A stretch of 64,000 nucleotides of DNA. It comes from Dasania phycosphaerae (GTDB lineage: Bacteria; Pseudomonadota; Gammaproteobacteria; Pseudomonadales; Dasaniaceae). Location: positions 99,266-163,265 of the forward strand of contig NZ_JAPTGG010000011.1 in the NCBI RefSeq assembly GCF_026891035.1, given 5' to 3'. Both the position numbers and the translations under genes were made by a program. The notes beneath the pieces were generated by a model that was given only the letters and a program-made list of their open reading frames with translations, was not told the origin of the DNA and did no database searches. Shown here piece after piece: positions 1 to 8,450 of this stretch. How positions within the stretch are numbered: position 1 is the first letter of the stretch; every line of letters starts with the position of its first letter.

Positions 1-171
1 ACAGGCATCAAAGGTGGCGCCGCCCCATACCTCTAGCGACCAGTAGCCTACTTGGTCTAGTTTGTCGCATATGGGCAGCATGTCTTCGGTGCGCATGCGG
101 GTGGCAATTAGCGATTGGTGGGCATCGCGCAATATCACATCGGTGACGGCTACGGCGGTTGGCTTGGTCAT
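1..171 (-). CDS. pycB: Pyruvate carboxylase subunit B / oxaloacetate decarboxylase alpha-like (5' part only)
   Basis: Only the first 57 codons lie in the window; the gene runs off the left edge. The N-terminus reads MTKPTAVAVTDVILRDAHQS and continues with LIATRMRTEDML and GYWSLEVWGGATFDAC, the opening of the HMGL-like (TIM barrel) carboxyltransferase domain shared by pyruvate carboxylase subunit B and oxaloacetate decarboxylase alpha. The LRDAHQS segment carries the metal-site Asp of the family. A GGAG ribosome site lies before the ATG. It sits downstream of pycA on the same strand, so the pair most likely forms the two-subunit anaplerotic pyruvate carboxylase; an Na+-pumping decarboxylase role is less likely because its partner here is a biotin carboxylase. 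Confidence 0.85.
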   Translation of the reverse strand, partial: MTKPTAVAVTDVILRDAHQSLIATRMRTEDMLPICDKLDQVGYWSLEVWGGATFDAC

Positions 172-237
172 GGTTGGTTTCTCCTGCGCAAGCTGGGCTT
201 GCGGCAATGGTTATTCTTGATGTTGTTAAGTTAGGGC

Positions 238-1653
238 TTACCAGCCTGCATAAGCAGCAATGGCGGAGGCTAAGGCGAGTGCCGTTTCGCTGGGGTGGCG
301 CTTATCGGAATAGTTGAGCAGCTCGGGGTGGCTGGGCACAAAGCTGGTATCAAAGTTGGCCGCGGCAAAATCAGGGTGCTGCAAGATTTGCTGGTAATAG
401 CTGGCGGTGGTTTTGATGCCGTGCAGGCGCATGTCATCCAGCGCACGCTTGCCACGGGCTACGGCCTCCTCCCAGGTTAGGGCCCACACCACTAGCTTGA
501 GGCACATGGAGTCGTAATAGGGGGGGATTTCATAGCCGGTATAAATGGCGGTATCCACTCGCACACCGGGGCCGCCGGGAGCGTAGTAGTGGGAGATGCG
601 GCCAAAGCTGGGTAAAAAGTCGTTTTTGGGGTCTTCGGCGTTGATACGAAATTGCAGGGCGTAGCCGCGATAGCTAATATCCTGCTGGCGGTAGCTCAGC
701 TTTAGGCCTGCGGCTATGCGCAGCTGCTCGCGCACTATATCTACCCCGGTAATTTGCTCACTAATGGTGTGCTCTACCTGTACCCGGGTGTTCATCTCCA
801 TAAAGTACACTTCGTTACCCGCCAGCAAAAACTCTACGGTGCCGGCATTGGTATAGCCCACGGCCTCGGCTGCTTTAACGGCTAGGCCGCCTATGTACTG
901 GCGCTGCTCTGGGGTGAGTTGGGGGCTGGGGGCAATTTCAATGAGCTTTTGGTTGCGGCGCTGTATAGAGCAGTCGCGCTCGTATAGGTGCACCACGTTG
1001 CCGTGGCTGTCGGCCAGTATTTGCACCTCTATGTGGCGCGGATTAACTATGCACTTTTCCATAAACACTTCGGCAGAGCCAAAGGCTTTGGTGGCCTCGG
1101 AGATAACGCGGGGGTATTGCTGTTTGAGCTCTTCGGCGCTGTCGCAGCGGCGTATGCCGCGGCCGCCACCGCCAGAGGTGGCTTTGACCATCACCGGGTA
1201 GCCTATCTCGGCAGCTAGGGCTAAGGCTTCATCAATATCAGCTAGGTTGCCCTCTGAGCCGGGGGTAATGGGCACACCGGCTGCACGCATGGCATCGCGG
1301 GCTTGGGTTTTGTCGCCCATTTGATGGATTAACTCGGAGCGTGGGCCTATAAACGTCACCCCGTTTTGCTCACACAGGCGGGCGAACTCAGCATTTTCTG
1401 ATAAAAAACCGTAGCCGGGGTGTATGGCATCACAGCCGGTCTCTAAGGCTAGGTTGACTATGCGCAGTGGGTCTAAGTAGCCCGCTAATGGATCTTCACC
1501 CAGTGAGTAGGCCTCATCGGCGCGCTTGACATGCAGGGCGTAGCGGTCGGGCTCGGTATAAATGGCGGTGGAACGTATACCCATTTCGGCACAGGCCCGC
1601 ACTATGCGCACGGCTATCTCGCCACGGTTGGCAATTAATACTTTTTTTAACAT
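238..1653 (-). CDS. pycA: Pyruvate carboxylase subunit A (biotin carboxylase)
   Basis: A 471-residue biotin carboxylase that would carboxylate biotin with ATP and bicarbonate, feeding the carboxyltransferase encoded next to it. It starts MLKKVLIANRGEIAVRIVRA and has the ATP-grasp glycine loop KATSGGGGRGIRR near residue 160, the MEMNTRVQVEHT segment and the C-terminal biotin-carboxylase domain. AccC of acetyl-CoA carboxylase has the same fold and length. The neighbouring pycB-type gene and divergent LysR gene make the pyruvate carboxylase assignment much more likely, since this trio matches the known Pseudomonas arrangement. The C-terminal tail after the core domain is about 20 residues longer than typical AccC. 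Confidence 0.88.
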   Translation of the reverse strand: MLKKVLIANRGEIAVRIVRACAEMGIRSTAIYTEPDRYALHVKRADEAYSLGEDPLAGYLDPLRIVNLALETGCDAIHPGYGFLSENAEFARLCEQNGVTFIGPRSELIHQMGDKTQARDAMRAAGVPITPGSEGNLADIDEALALAAEIGYPVMVKATSGGGGRGIRRCDSAEELKQQYPRVISEATKAFGSAEVFMEKCIVNPRHIEVQILADSHGNVVHLYERDCSIQRRNQKLIEIAPSPQLTPEQRQYIGGLAVKAAEAVGYTNAGTVEFLLAGNEVYFMEMNTRVQVEHTISEQITGVDIVREQLRIAAGLKLSYRQQDISYRGYALQFRINAEDPKNDFLPSFGRISHYYAPGGPGVRVDTAIYTGYEIPPYYDSMCLKLVVWALTWEEAVARGKRALDDMRLHGIKTTASYYQQILQHPDFAAANFDTSFVPSHPELLNYSDKRHPSETALALASAIAAYAGW

Positions 1654-1762
1654 GCTGCTCTCTCGGCTCAGTTGCTACTGGCTGCGTTATTCGACCTTTA
1701 GGTTAAGGATTGCTGGCCATGCTACCTCTACGCCTTAATAAGTTAAAATTGATATTATTTGG

Positions 1763-1792
1763 TTTATCTATAAGGTATTACTTATAGATAAA
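1763..1792. promoter_or_regulatory. Palindromic operator in the pycA / LysR divergent promoter
   Basis: TTTATCTATAA and TTATAGATAAA form a perfect 11-base inverted repeat separated by 8 bases, in the 157-base gap between pycA (minus) and the LysR gene (plus). The symmetry and T-N11-A spacing suit a LysR-family recognition site, so this is probably where the adjacent regulator binds. Binding is inferred. Confidence 0.6.
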
Positions 1793-1810
1793 TAGAAAAC
1801 GACCCAGATT

Positions 1811-2749
1811 ATGCCCCTATCCATTAAAAACCTTATCGGCCGCCTCACTTTTAGGCAGCTGCAAATCTTTAAGGCGGTATACGAACTGCAAAGCTACAGC
1901 AAAGCCGGGGATCTATTAGGCTTAACCCAGCCCGCTGTTAGCAGCCAGATACGCCAGCTGGAGCAAGCCCTAGAGCAAACCCTGTTTGAATACGTGGGGC
2001 GGCGGCTGTTTTATACCGCTGCTGGCGAGCGGCTGGCGCTAAGCATTAATACGATTTTTACTGAATTGGGTGACCTGCAAACGGATATGGCGGCTCTCAA
2101 GGGGCAGGTAGCCGGTGAGCTGAAGTTAGTCGCGGTAAACACCGCACAGTATGTAGTGCCCTATATGCTGCGCGCCTTTCTTAACCTGCACCCGCAAATC
2201 AATGTGAGCGTAAAAGTAGTAAACCGCGCCACCGCCCTGCAGCGGCTCAGCGACAACAGCGATGACTTGGTGATTATGGCCATGGTGCCCAACGACAAAC
2301 CCTTCACCTCGCTACCGTTTTTAGATAACGAGCTAGTGCCGGTTTTGCCCCAGGGCCACCCCTTGCTGCAACAAGCCAGTATCAGCCCACAAGAGTTTTT
2401 AGATAGCCAATTGCTAATGCGCGAGCCGGGCTCGGGTAATAGGCTGGCACTGGAGCTGCACTGCCAACAGCAACGCCTGCGCATTAAGCCCAGTATGGAG
2501 CTGGGCTCTAATGACGCCATTAAGCACGCGGTAATGGCAGGGTTAGGAGTAGCGGTATTGCCCAAGCTCAGCATATTGCCGGAGCTAGAACTGGGTAAAT
2601 TGAACATTGCCAATATTGCTGGCTTTCCGCTGCGCCGCAGCTGGTGTGTGGTGTATCCGCAGGCCAAGCACCTCACCCCCAGCATGCAGGCGTTTTTGGA
2701 TTATATTCAGCAGAACATTAAGCAGTTTGAGCAGATATTTATAAACTAG
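1811..2749 (+). CDS. LysR-family regulator of pyruvate carboxylase (PycR-like)
   Basis: A 312-residue LysR-type regulator. The N-terminal winged helix-turn-helix is clear at residues 10-70 (LTFRQLQIFKAVYELQSYSK, then LTQPAVSSQIRQLEQALEQT), followed by a periplasmic-binding-protein-like effector domain (residues about 95-300). It is divergent from pycA with a strong palindrome in the shared promoter, so it most likely controls pyruvate carboxylase expression. The assignment to PycR rests on this context rather than on the protein alone. The inducer cannot be told from the sequence. Confidence 0.85.
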   Translation: MPLSIKNLIGRLTFRQLQIFKAVYELQSYSKAGDLLGLTQPAVSSQIRQLEQALEQTLFEYVGRRLFYTAAGERLALSINTIFTELGDLQTDMAALKGQVAGELKLVAVNTAQYVVPYMLRAFLNLHPQINVSVKVVNRATALQRLSDNSDDLVIMAMVPNDKPFTSLPFLDNELVPVLPQGHPLLQQASISPQEFLDSQLLMREPGSGNRLALELHCQQQRLRIKPSMELGSNDAIKHAVMAGLGVAVLPKLSILPELELGKLNIANIAGFPLRRSWCVVYPQAKHLTPSMQAFLDYIQQNIKQFEQIFIN

Positions 2750-2782
2750 GGGCGGTAAATAATGAATACGCCATAAACAACA

Positions 2783-2803
2783 AGGCCGCCCTAAAGGCGG
2801 CCT
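2783..2803. terminator. Hairpin between convergent genes
   Basis: AGGCCGCC / GGCGGCCT, an 8-base perfect stem with a 5-base loop (CTAAA), lies between the convergent ends of the LysR gene and the PEP-CTERM gene. No strong T-run follows on either side, so it may act as a weak bidirectional terminator or be an RNA 3' end stabiliser. Confidence 0.5.
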
Positions 2804-2826
2804 GGTAAGATCAAAAACTTGAAGGT

Positions 2827-3414
2827 TTAGCTTTTTCTGACGCGGGCAACAGCTGTTACCACTAGCCCCATTAGTAGCAGACCTATAGTGCTGGGCTCAG
2901 AAACGCTAGCCGTGTTAACAATATTAAGAACATGGCCCGAACCGTTAGAGCGGAAGATATTATTAATGGCGCTGCCATCAGATAAAAAGCCTGTCACTTG
3001 CGCACCGGCGTAGCTATTAAAATTACCTAATACACTTAAACCATAACCTGTTACGGTTACTATGCTATCAAAGCCATTGGTAAAGAATTCACCGCCAAAG
3101 CTACCACCAGTAATGTTAATAATATGGTCTATACCGTTTAGTCTAATATCATTGGCTATTGACCCACCCATAATATTAGCTGTGTGATTAATGCCATTTA
3201 AAACACCTAGGTCACCCGTAATCAAGCCATCATAGATATTGGCGGTATAGCCAAAACCATTTAGCCCCAAGTTACCATTAACAACACCACCGGTTATCAA
3301 ATCAACGTTATCACTATACACAGTACCTGCAGTTGGGCCGCTAATAACGATAGCATTAGCAGTTAGTGAAAATATTAACCCTAGGGCTGCGATAGATAGC
3401 TTTAGTGCTTTCAT
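2827..3414 (-). CDS. PEP-CTERM sorting-domain protein with internal repeats
   Basis: A 195-residue secreted protein. Residues 1-21 are a signal peptide (MKALKLSIAALGLIFSLTAN followed by A). The C-terminus SEPSTIGLLLMGLVVTAVA plus RVRKS is a PEP-CTERM anchor: an EPST motif, a hydrophobic helix and a basic tail, recognised by exosortase for sorting to the cell surface or matrix. Between them are about five imperfect repeats of roughly 20-24 residues built on a pattern like LNG-x4-ANI-x-GG, which suggests a small beta-helix. An AAGGAAAA ribosome site precedes the ATG. Neither exosortase nor exopolysaccharide genes are in the window. Function unknown beyond surface sorting. Confidence 0.8.
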   Translation of the reverse strand: MKALKLSIAALGLIFSLTANAIVISGPTAGTVYSDNVDLITGGVVNGNLGLNGFGYTANIYDGLITGDLGVLNGINHTANIMGGSIANDIRLNGIDHIINITGGSFGGEFFTNGFDSIVTVTGYGLSVLGNFNSYAGAQVTGFLSDGSAINNIFRSNGSGHVLNIVNTASVSEPSTIGLLLMGLVVTAVARVRKS

Positions 3415-3718
3415 AGGTTTTCCTTAATTAATTAACAATAGAATCACTTAAGCAAAAATAACACCAAGAAAAAAACCAAATTAAATCAAACGCTTACAAC
3501 AAGATCACTACAAGCCTGTAAATTTTACCGACAATTAGCTTAGCGCCCAGCAATAATTGAAATAGCCTTAGCTGTGCACCTACACACATAAATACGTCCA
3601 ATAACCGCTTATTTTTTTATGTCGCTGTATAAACCGCCAAAGCGCTGCAGACCCCAACGTTAAGCGCTAAGCTATAGGCCTTAATTCACTTTGCCACTAT
3701 TAATTTAGGATATTGGCT
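3415..3718. other. Intergenic region, divergent promoters
   Basis: A 304-base AT-rich gap between the PEP-CTERM gene (minus) and the amidoligase gene (plus). It should hold both promoters. No convincing sigma-54 site, palindromic operator, RNA gene or extra ORF was found. AGGA at 3707-3710 is the ribosome site of the downstream gene. Confidence 0.5.
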
Positions 3719-4705
3719 ATGGCAAGTACCCTCGATTTTAAACTACCGCCGGTTATGCTTAATGCTAGCGGCCACCCCCGCCGGGTGGGATTTGAGCTGG
3801 AGTTTTCAGGGCTGAGCCTGGAGCAAGCGGCCAGTGCCATTTTGACCACACTGGGCGGCACCATAGTGCAGCAAACCGCTGCCGAACAGGTGATAAGGGT
3901 AGATGCGCTGGGTGACTTTACGGTTGAAATTGATTGGAGTTACCTAAAACGTATAGCCGCTGAAAAAGGGCAAAGCGGTGAAAACGAAGAGTGGCTTAGC
4001 TTACTCAGCAGTGCTGCCAGTGTATTAGTACCCATAGAGGTGGTGTGCCCGCCTATCGCCATAGAGGCATTAAATACCTTGCAGCCTATGGTTGCTGCCC
4101 TGCGCCAAGCTGGCGCGGTGGGCACGGAAGAGTCTTTATTGGCGGCCTACGGTGTACATATTAACCCCGAGTTGCCCAACCTAGATGCGACTACGATATT
4201 TTCTTACCTACGCGCGTTTGCATTGTTGCAGTGGTGGTTGGTGGACGCCCATGATGTAAATGCCAGCCGCAAAATAAGCCCCTATATCGATTTGTATTCC
4301 AACCAGTATATAGCGCTATTACTGTCACGCAGCCAACCCAGCATGGACACACTTTTTTCAGATTATTTGGCCTATAACGCCTCTCGTAATCGCGCCTTAG
4401 ATTTGTTGCCGCTATTTGCAGAAATCTATCCTAAGAGGCTGCGGCTAGTCGTTGATGACCCCAGAATTAAAGCTAGGCCCACCTTTCATTATCGTTTACC
4501 CAACTGCAATATTGAGCATGAAGATTGGTCTTTGGCTCAATCATGGAATCTCTGGTGGGTGGTTGAGGCATTAGCACAGCGCCACGATGACCTTGATGCC
4601 TTAGGCCAAATATTTGTGCAGGAAAACCAAGCTATCACCGGGGTAAATCGCAAAAAATGGCTAGAGCGTATTGATCTATGGTTAACAAAACACGCATTGG
4701 TGTAA
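3719..4705 (+). CDS. Amidoligase family protein (Amidoligase_2-type)
   Basis: A 328-residue protein of the COOH-NH2 ligase-type amidoligase superfamily, related to glutamine synthetase and predicted to form amide or isopeptide bonds with ATP. Visible hallmarks are the early RRVGFELEFSGL strand (conserved Glu pair near residue 27), VEIDWSYL near 75, GVHINPEL near 140 and FHYRLPNCNIEHEDW near 260. The ATG at 3719 is preferred over the TTG two codons upstream because AGGA lies 8 bases before it. The gene overlaps the next one by 28 bases, so the two are translationally coupled. Its substrate is unknown. Confidence 0.75.
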   Translation: MASTLDFKLPPVMLNASGHPRRVGFELEFSGLSLEQAASAILTTLGGTIVQQTAAEQVIRVDALGDFTVEIDWSYLKRIAAEKGQSGENEEWLSLLSSAASVLVPIEVVCPPIAIEALNTLQPMVAALRQAGAVGTEESLLAAYGVHINPELPNLDATTIFSYLRAFALLQWWLVDAHDVNASRKISPYIDLYSNQYIALLLSRSQPSMDTLFSDYLAYNASRNRALDLLPLFAEIYPKRLRLVVDDPRIKARPTFHYRLPNCNIEHEDWSLAQSWNLWWVVEALAQRHDDLDALGQIFVQENQAITGVNRKKWLERIDLWLTKHALV

Positions 4706-5343
4706 CCGGTAACGCCAAGCGCTGGTCTCCCAGCTGGTATTGCACCGCACTGGCCTTGCAGCTAGCGGGCGCTAGCGCGCATCGCATTAGCACCCGTCAC
4801 ACACCCAAGCACGATAATTTTGATGCGCTTATTATTGGTGGCGGCGATGATATTAGCCCCGAGCATTACCAAGGCGATATGCAGCAACCCGTTACCCTGG
4901 ATACTGAGCGCGACCAGTTAGAAATTGAGTGTATAGAAAAAGCATTAAACCAGCGCCTGCCGCTTTTAGGCATATGCCGTGGCGCACAACTCATTAATGT
5001 GGTGTTAGGCGGCAATCTACACCAGGATATCAGGCCCATACGCCAACTCACCTATAACCGCCCAGGGCTATTGGCCACTAAGCAGGTGCGTTTAGCCGCT
5101 GAATCTACTCTTGCCGCTATATGCGGTAAAACCCGTTTGCGCGTTAATAGCTTGCATCATCAAGCCGTAAAAAACCCCGGTGCCGAGCTCAAGATAGTCG
5201 GCTGGGACCTGGACAATATTAGCCAGGCGATTGAATCTGACAAATATCCCATTATCGGTGTGCAATGGCACCCGGAATATCTTTTTTATTTGCCTGCGCA
5301 GTTTGCTTTGTTTCGCTGGCTGGTCAAACAACAGCAGGCTTAA
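4678..5343 (+). CDS. Class I glutamine amidotransferase / gamma-glutamyl-GABA hydrolase-like (peptidase C26)
   Basis: A 221-residue hydrolase of the PuuD/peptidase C26 type. The nucleophile elbow LLGICRGAQLINVVLGG places Cys100, and VQWHPEYLF near residue 197 supplies the His and Glu of the triad; IIGGGDDISPEHY near 52 is the typical oxyanion segment. Such enzymes cleave gamma-glutamyl amides. The 28-base overlap with the amidoligase argues for a joint pathway in which one enzyme makes, and the other trims or recycles, a gamma-glutamyl compound. That pathway is inference; the family call is firm. Confidence 0.82.
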   Translation: MVNKTRIGVTGNAKRWSPSWYCTALALQLAGASAHRISTRHTPKHDNFDALIIGGGDDISPEHYQGDMQQPVTLDTERDQLEIECIEKALNQRLPLLGICRGAQLINVVLGGNLHQDIRPIRQLTYNRPGLLATKQVRLAAESTLAAICGKTRLRVNSLHHQAVKNPGAELKIVGWDLDNISQAIESDKYPIIGVQWHPEYLFYLPAQFALFRWLVKQQQA

Positions 5344-5498
5344 ACGCTAGCGACGCTAGATTAACCCCAGTATTTGTTTGCCTTGCTTAAATCACTGTAC
5401 ACTCTGCAACTCTAGCCGTATAAAAATAGAGATCTGTAATATGTGCCGTCATTATTGTGTAAGCCTTAGCTCCCCAGCAAAAACTATCCAGCCATACT

Positions 5499-6215
5499 GT
5501 GAGATCTAAACGCGCCCGCCTAGACCGCTTTTTAAGTGGCCAGCTCAATATTAGCCGTAAAGATGTGCGCTTGTTACTGGCGCAGGGGCGCGTGCAGCTA
5601 GACCAGCAAGTCGCTACCAGTATTCAACAGCCGGTTGATGAATACACACACGTGCAATTTGATGATCAAGTTTTGCAAGCAAACAGCCCTAGCTATATTC
5701 AATTACATAAACCCCAAGGCGTGGTTAGCGCCACTAAGGATGAAAAACATAAAACGGTTATCGACTTACTGCCTAGCGGCTGCGCTGATAATTTACACAT
5801 AGTCGGGCGTTTAGATTTTAATTCTACAGGCTTATTACTACTAACCAATGACGGCCGTTGGTCGCGTCGCTTAAACAGCCCAGAGCAGCCTATTAAAAAA
5901 CGTTATAGGGTTACCCTCGATAAGCCTATTAGCCAAGCGCTGATAACTGCCTTTGCCCAAGGCATTTACTTTGCCTATGAAAATGTCATCACCAAGCCAG
6001 CCACATTGAATAGCTTAACCAGCCACAGCGCCGAAGTGATTTTGGTGGAAGGCCGCTACCATCAGATCAAACGCATGTTTGGCCATTTCAATATCACCGT
6101 TTTAAGCTTGCACCGGGACTCGGTGGGCAGCCTAATGCTAGACGAGGATTTATTGCCAGGGCAAAGCCGTGATTTATCTATGCAGGAGGTGCAGGGTATT
6201 TTTAATCCAACCTAG
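5499..6215 (+). CDS. rsuA: RsuA-family rRNA pseudouridine synthase
   Basis: A 238-residue pseudouridine synthase. Residues 5-60 form an S4 RNA-binding domain (RLDRFLSGQLNISRKDVRLL), followed by the catalytic domain with the signature GRLDFNSTGLLLLTNDG, where the Asp is the catalytic base. RYHQIKRMFG near 185 is also characteristic. Length and order fit RsuA, which modifies position 516 of 16S rRNA, but RluE/RluF-type relatives cannot be fully excluded. The GTG at 5499 is the only start codon in frame after the upstream stop. Confidence 0.82.
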   Translation: MRSKRARLDRFLSGQLNISRKDVRLLLAQGRVQLDQQVATSIQQPVDEYTHVQFDDQVLQANSPSYIQLHKPQGVVSATKDEKHKTVIDLLPSGCADNLHIVGRLDFNSTGLLLLTNDGRWSRRLNSPEQPIKKRYRVTLDKPISQALITAFAQGIYFAYENVITKPATLNSLTSHSAEVILVEGRYHQIKRMFGHFNITVLSLHRDSVGSLMLDEDLLPGQSRDLSMQEVQGIFNPT

Positions 6216-6281
6216 TTGTTGTATTAAACCTAAAGCTAGCAATTACCAGCTGGGTATTAATATTGACAGAATATTTTTTAC

Positions 6282-6321
6282 TAAAAAATTGTTGAGCCTG
6301 CTATTACGCAAACTCAACAAT
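6282..6321 (-). terminator. Terminator of the reductase gene
   Basis: ATTGTTGAG (6288-6296) pairs with CTCAACAAT (6313-6321). Read on the minus strand, the stem is followed by a run of six T (complement of 6283-6288). It lies just beyond the stop of the minus-strand gene at 6350. Confidence 0.55.
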
Positions 6322-6349
6322 AACGACTATTAAAACTAGGTTTACTACT

Positions 6350-7375
6350 TTAGAAACCCTCTAACACTATCTTGCCAATAGAGCGGCCACTCTCTAGCTC
6401 TTGGTGTGCCGCCTTAAGGTTACTGGCATTAATCGCGCCCAGGTTTTTGCCTAACGTGGTTTTGATATGATTTTGGTCTATAAGCTCCGACACCTGATTT
6501 AATAAACGGCTTTGCTCAATCATATCGTCAGCATTAAACATAGAGCGAGCAAACATAAACTCCCAGTGTAACGATAGGCTTTTCATTTTAAGTTTACTGA
6601 TATCAATATTTTGCGGATCATCAATCATGGCGATTTTGCCAAAAGGCGCTAATAGCTCGGTATAACTTTCAAAATAATTGCCTGTGCCGTTTAAGCTAGC
6701 TACGTGGGTCACTGCACCTATATTCAACGCGGCAATTTGTGCTGGCAGTGGCTTGCTGTGGTCTACCACATAGTCAGCCCCTAATTGCTGCACCCATTCT
6801 TTAGAGCTGGGGCGTGAAGCGGTAGCGATAATGGTGGCACCGGTAATGGCTTTAGCAATTTGTATCAAAATAGAGCCTACACCACCGGCAGCACCTACCA
6901 CTAAAATCACCTCTTTCGATTTTTCGTTAGTGCCAGCTGCTTGCTTCTTTATGGCTAAATGCTCAAATAAAATTTCCCAGGCGGTGATAGCAGTTAAGGG
7001 CAGAGCCGCTGCCTCTGCATCAGACAAGGTTTTAGGTTTGTGGCCCACGATGCGCTGGTCCACCAATTGGTATTCGGCATTGCTACCCGCACGGGTAAGG
7101 TCGCCCGCGTAATACACCACATCGCCCACCTTAAACTGGCTGACGTCCTCACCTGTAGCCACTACCTCACCCACGGCATCCCAGCCCAGCACTTTGTGCT
7201 CGCCCTCGGCAGGGGGCATATTAAGGCGCACTTTGTAATCAACGGGGTTGACGGCTATGGCCTTGACCTTAACCAGCAGGTCTTGGCCGCTAGCGACAGG
7301 CTGGGGCAGCTCTAGATCGAATAATGATTGGGCATCAGTAATCGGTAATGACTTGGTATATGCAATCGCTTTCAT
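6350..7375 (-). CDS. Zinc-type alcohol dehydrogenase-like / quinone oxidoreductase family protein
   Basis: A 341-residue medium-chain dehydrogenase/reductase. The N-terminal GroES-like domain has the KVKAIAVNPVDYKVRLNM and VLGWDAVGEVVATGEDVSQF segments, and the Rossmann domain has VVGAAGGVGSILIQIAK (NADPH loop) near residue 160. The catalytic zinc ligands of true alcohol dehydrogenases are absent, so it is a quinone-oxidoreductase-like, zinc-free member. The last residues ESGRSIGKIVLEGF are typical for this subfamily. It is divergent from a LysR gene, a common arrangement in which the regulator controls the reductase. The physiological substrate is not evident. Confidence 0.82.
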   Translation of the reverse strand: MKAIAYTKSLPITDAQSLFDLELPQPVASGQDLLVKVKAIAVNPVDYKVRLNMPPAEGEHKVLGWDAVGEVVATGEDVSQFKVGDVVYYAGDLTRAGSNAEYQLVDQRIVGHKPKTLSDAEAAALPLTAITAWEILFEHLAIKKQAAGTNEKSKEVILVVGAAGGVGSILIQIAKAITGATIIATASRPSSKEWVQQLGADYVVDHSKPLPAQIAALNIGAVTHVASLNGTGNYFESYTELLAPFGKIAMIDDPQNIDISKLKMKSLSLHWEFMFARSMFNADDMIEQSRLLNQVSELIDQNHIKTTLGKNLGAINASNLKAAHQELESGRSIGKIVLEGF

Positions 7376-7456
7376 GGTATGTCCTCTTGTGTTTCCCCTA
7401 AGACCAGCCTAGGGCTTAATAACGGTATGGGGCTATTATTGAGCAAGCTTTACATG

Positions 7457-7476
7457 CTATAAACAGGTCTATAGAC
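7457..7476. promoter_or_regulatory. Candidate LysR box between reductase and LysR gene
   Basis: CTATA-N8-TATAG (7457-7474) overlaps the perfect 10-base palindrome GTCTATAGAC (7467-7476) in the 127-base divergent promoter. Position and symmetry suit a LysR operator; binding is inferred. Confidence 0.4.
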
Positions 7477-7502
7477 AAGACATAATCAAAATATTTTTGA
7501 CA

Positions 7503-8417
7503 ATGAACACTAATGACCTCGCGCTTTTTATTCAAATTGCCGATAACAACAGTATTTCCCGAGCTGCCGAGCAGCTGGATATCAGCACCGCTACCGCCAG
7601 TGCCGCATTGCAACGCCTAGAAAAACAACTGCAAGCACAGCTATTTATACGCTCCACCCGGCGCTTACGTATCACCGCGGCGGGAGAGCGTTTTTTAATC
7701 TACTGTCGCGAAGCGTTAAGCCAGTTGGATGCCGGCAAAGCCTCGCTACATGCCTTGCAGGGAAAGGTGGCAGGAGAGCTAAGAATTTCGGCCCCTTCTG
7801 ATTTGGGGCGCAATCTGCTGCTAGACTGGATAGACGAGATTATGGCGCAGCACCAAGACCTATCCATTAGCTTAACCCTGGGAGACTCCATCGCTGACTT
7901 CTTCCTAGATAATATAGACTTGGCCATACGCTATGGTGCCTTAGAGGATTCCTCCATGGTGGCTTTTAAGCTGGCTGAAACCGAGGGCATACTGTGTGCC
8001 TCCCCCTCTTACTTGGCTAAGCACGGCAGCCCGCAGCAACCCAATGACTTAAGCCAGCACAATTGCCTGCTTTACCAACGCAATAATCGCCTGCACGATT
8101 TATGGGAGTTTAGCGCCAGCAGTGCTGCAGGGGTCGCCCCTGTAAAGGTTAGCGTATCGGGAGATCGCAGCAGCAATGACAGCGAGGTAGTGCGCCGCTG
8201 GGCAGTAGCAGGTAGGGGTATAGCCTATAAATCCCACTTTGATATGGCCGACGATTTACGCCATGGCCGAGTTGTGAGGGTGTTAGCTGATTATGCTTTG
8301 CGCCCAGCCCAACTGCATTTAATTTGCCCTAACCGCAAACAAATAACCCCGGCTATGTTACTGTTGCGCGACATTTTTAGAGATAAGTTTGCCCAGCTCA
8401 ACAATCAGCAAACCTAA
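7503..8417 (+). CDS. LysR-family transcriptional regulator
   Basis: A 304-residue LysR-type regulator of the CrgA/DsdC-like group. The helix-turn-helix lies at residues 1-60 (NTNDLALFIQIADNNSISRA, then ISTATASAALQRLEKQLQAQ), and the effector domain follows from about residue 88 (GELRISAPSDLGRNLLLDWI). The ATG at 7503 is preferred over a TTG two codons earlier because it matches the usual LysR N-terminus. It is divergent from the reductase gene at 6350-7375, which is its likely target. Effector unknown. Confidence 0.83.
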   Translation: MNTNDLALFIQIADNNSISRAAEQLDISTATASAALQRLEKQLQAQLFIRSTRRLRITAAGERFLIYCREALSQLDAGKASLHALQGKVAGELRISAPSDLGRNLLLDWIDEIMAQHQDLSISLTLGDSIADFFLDNIDLAIRYGALEDSSMVAFKLAETEGILCASPSYLAKHGSPQQPNDLSQHNCLLYQRNNRLHDLWEFSASSAAGVAPVKVSVSGDRSSNDSEVVRRWAVAGRGIAYKSHFDMADDLRHGRVVRVLADYALRPAQLHLICPNRKQITPAMLLLRDIFRDKFAQLNNQQT

Positions 8418-8450
8418 GCCCTTATTACAGTAATATTCCGATAAACTGTT

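Noticed and set aside
893..1218. Plus-strand open frames opposite pycA
   Set aside because: Shadow frames of a highly conserved gene; similar shadows opposite coxA, etfA/etfB, dprA and others were dropped for the same reason.
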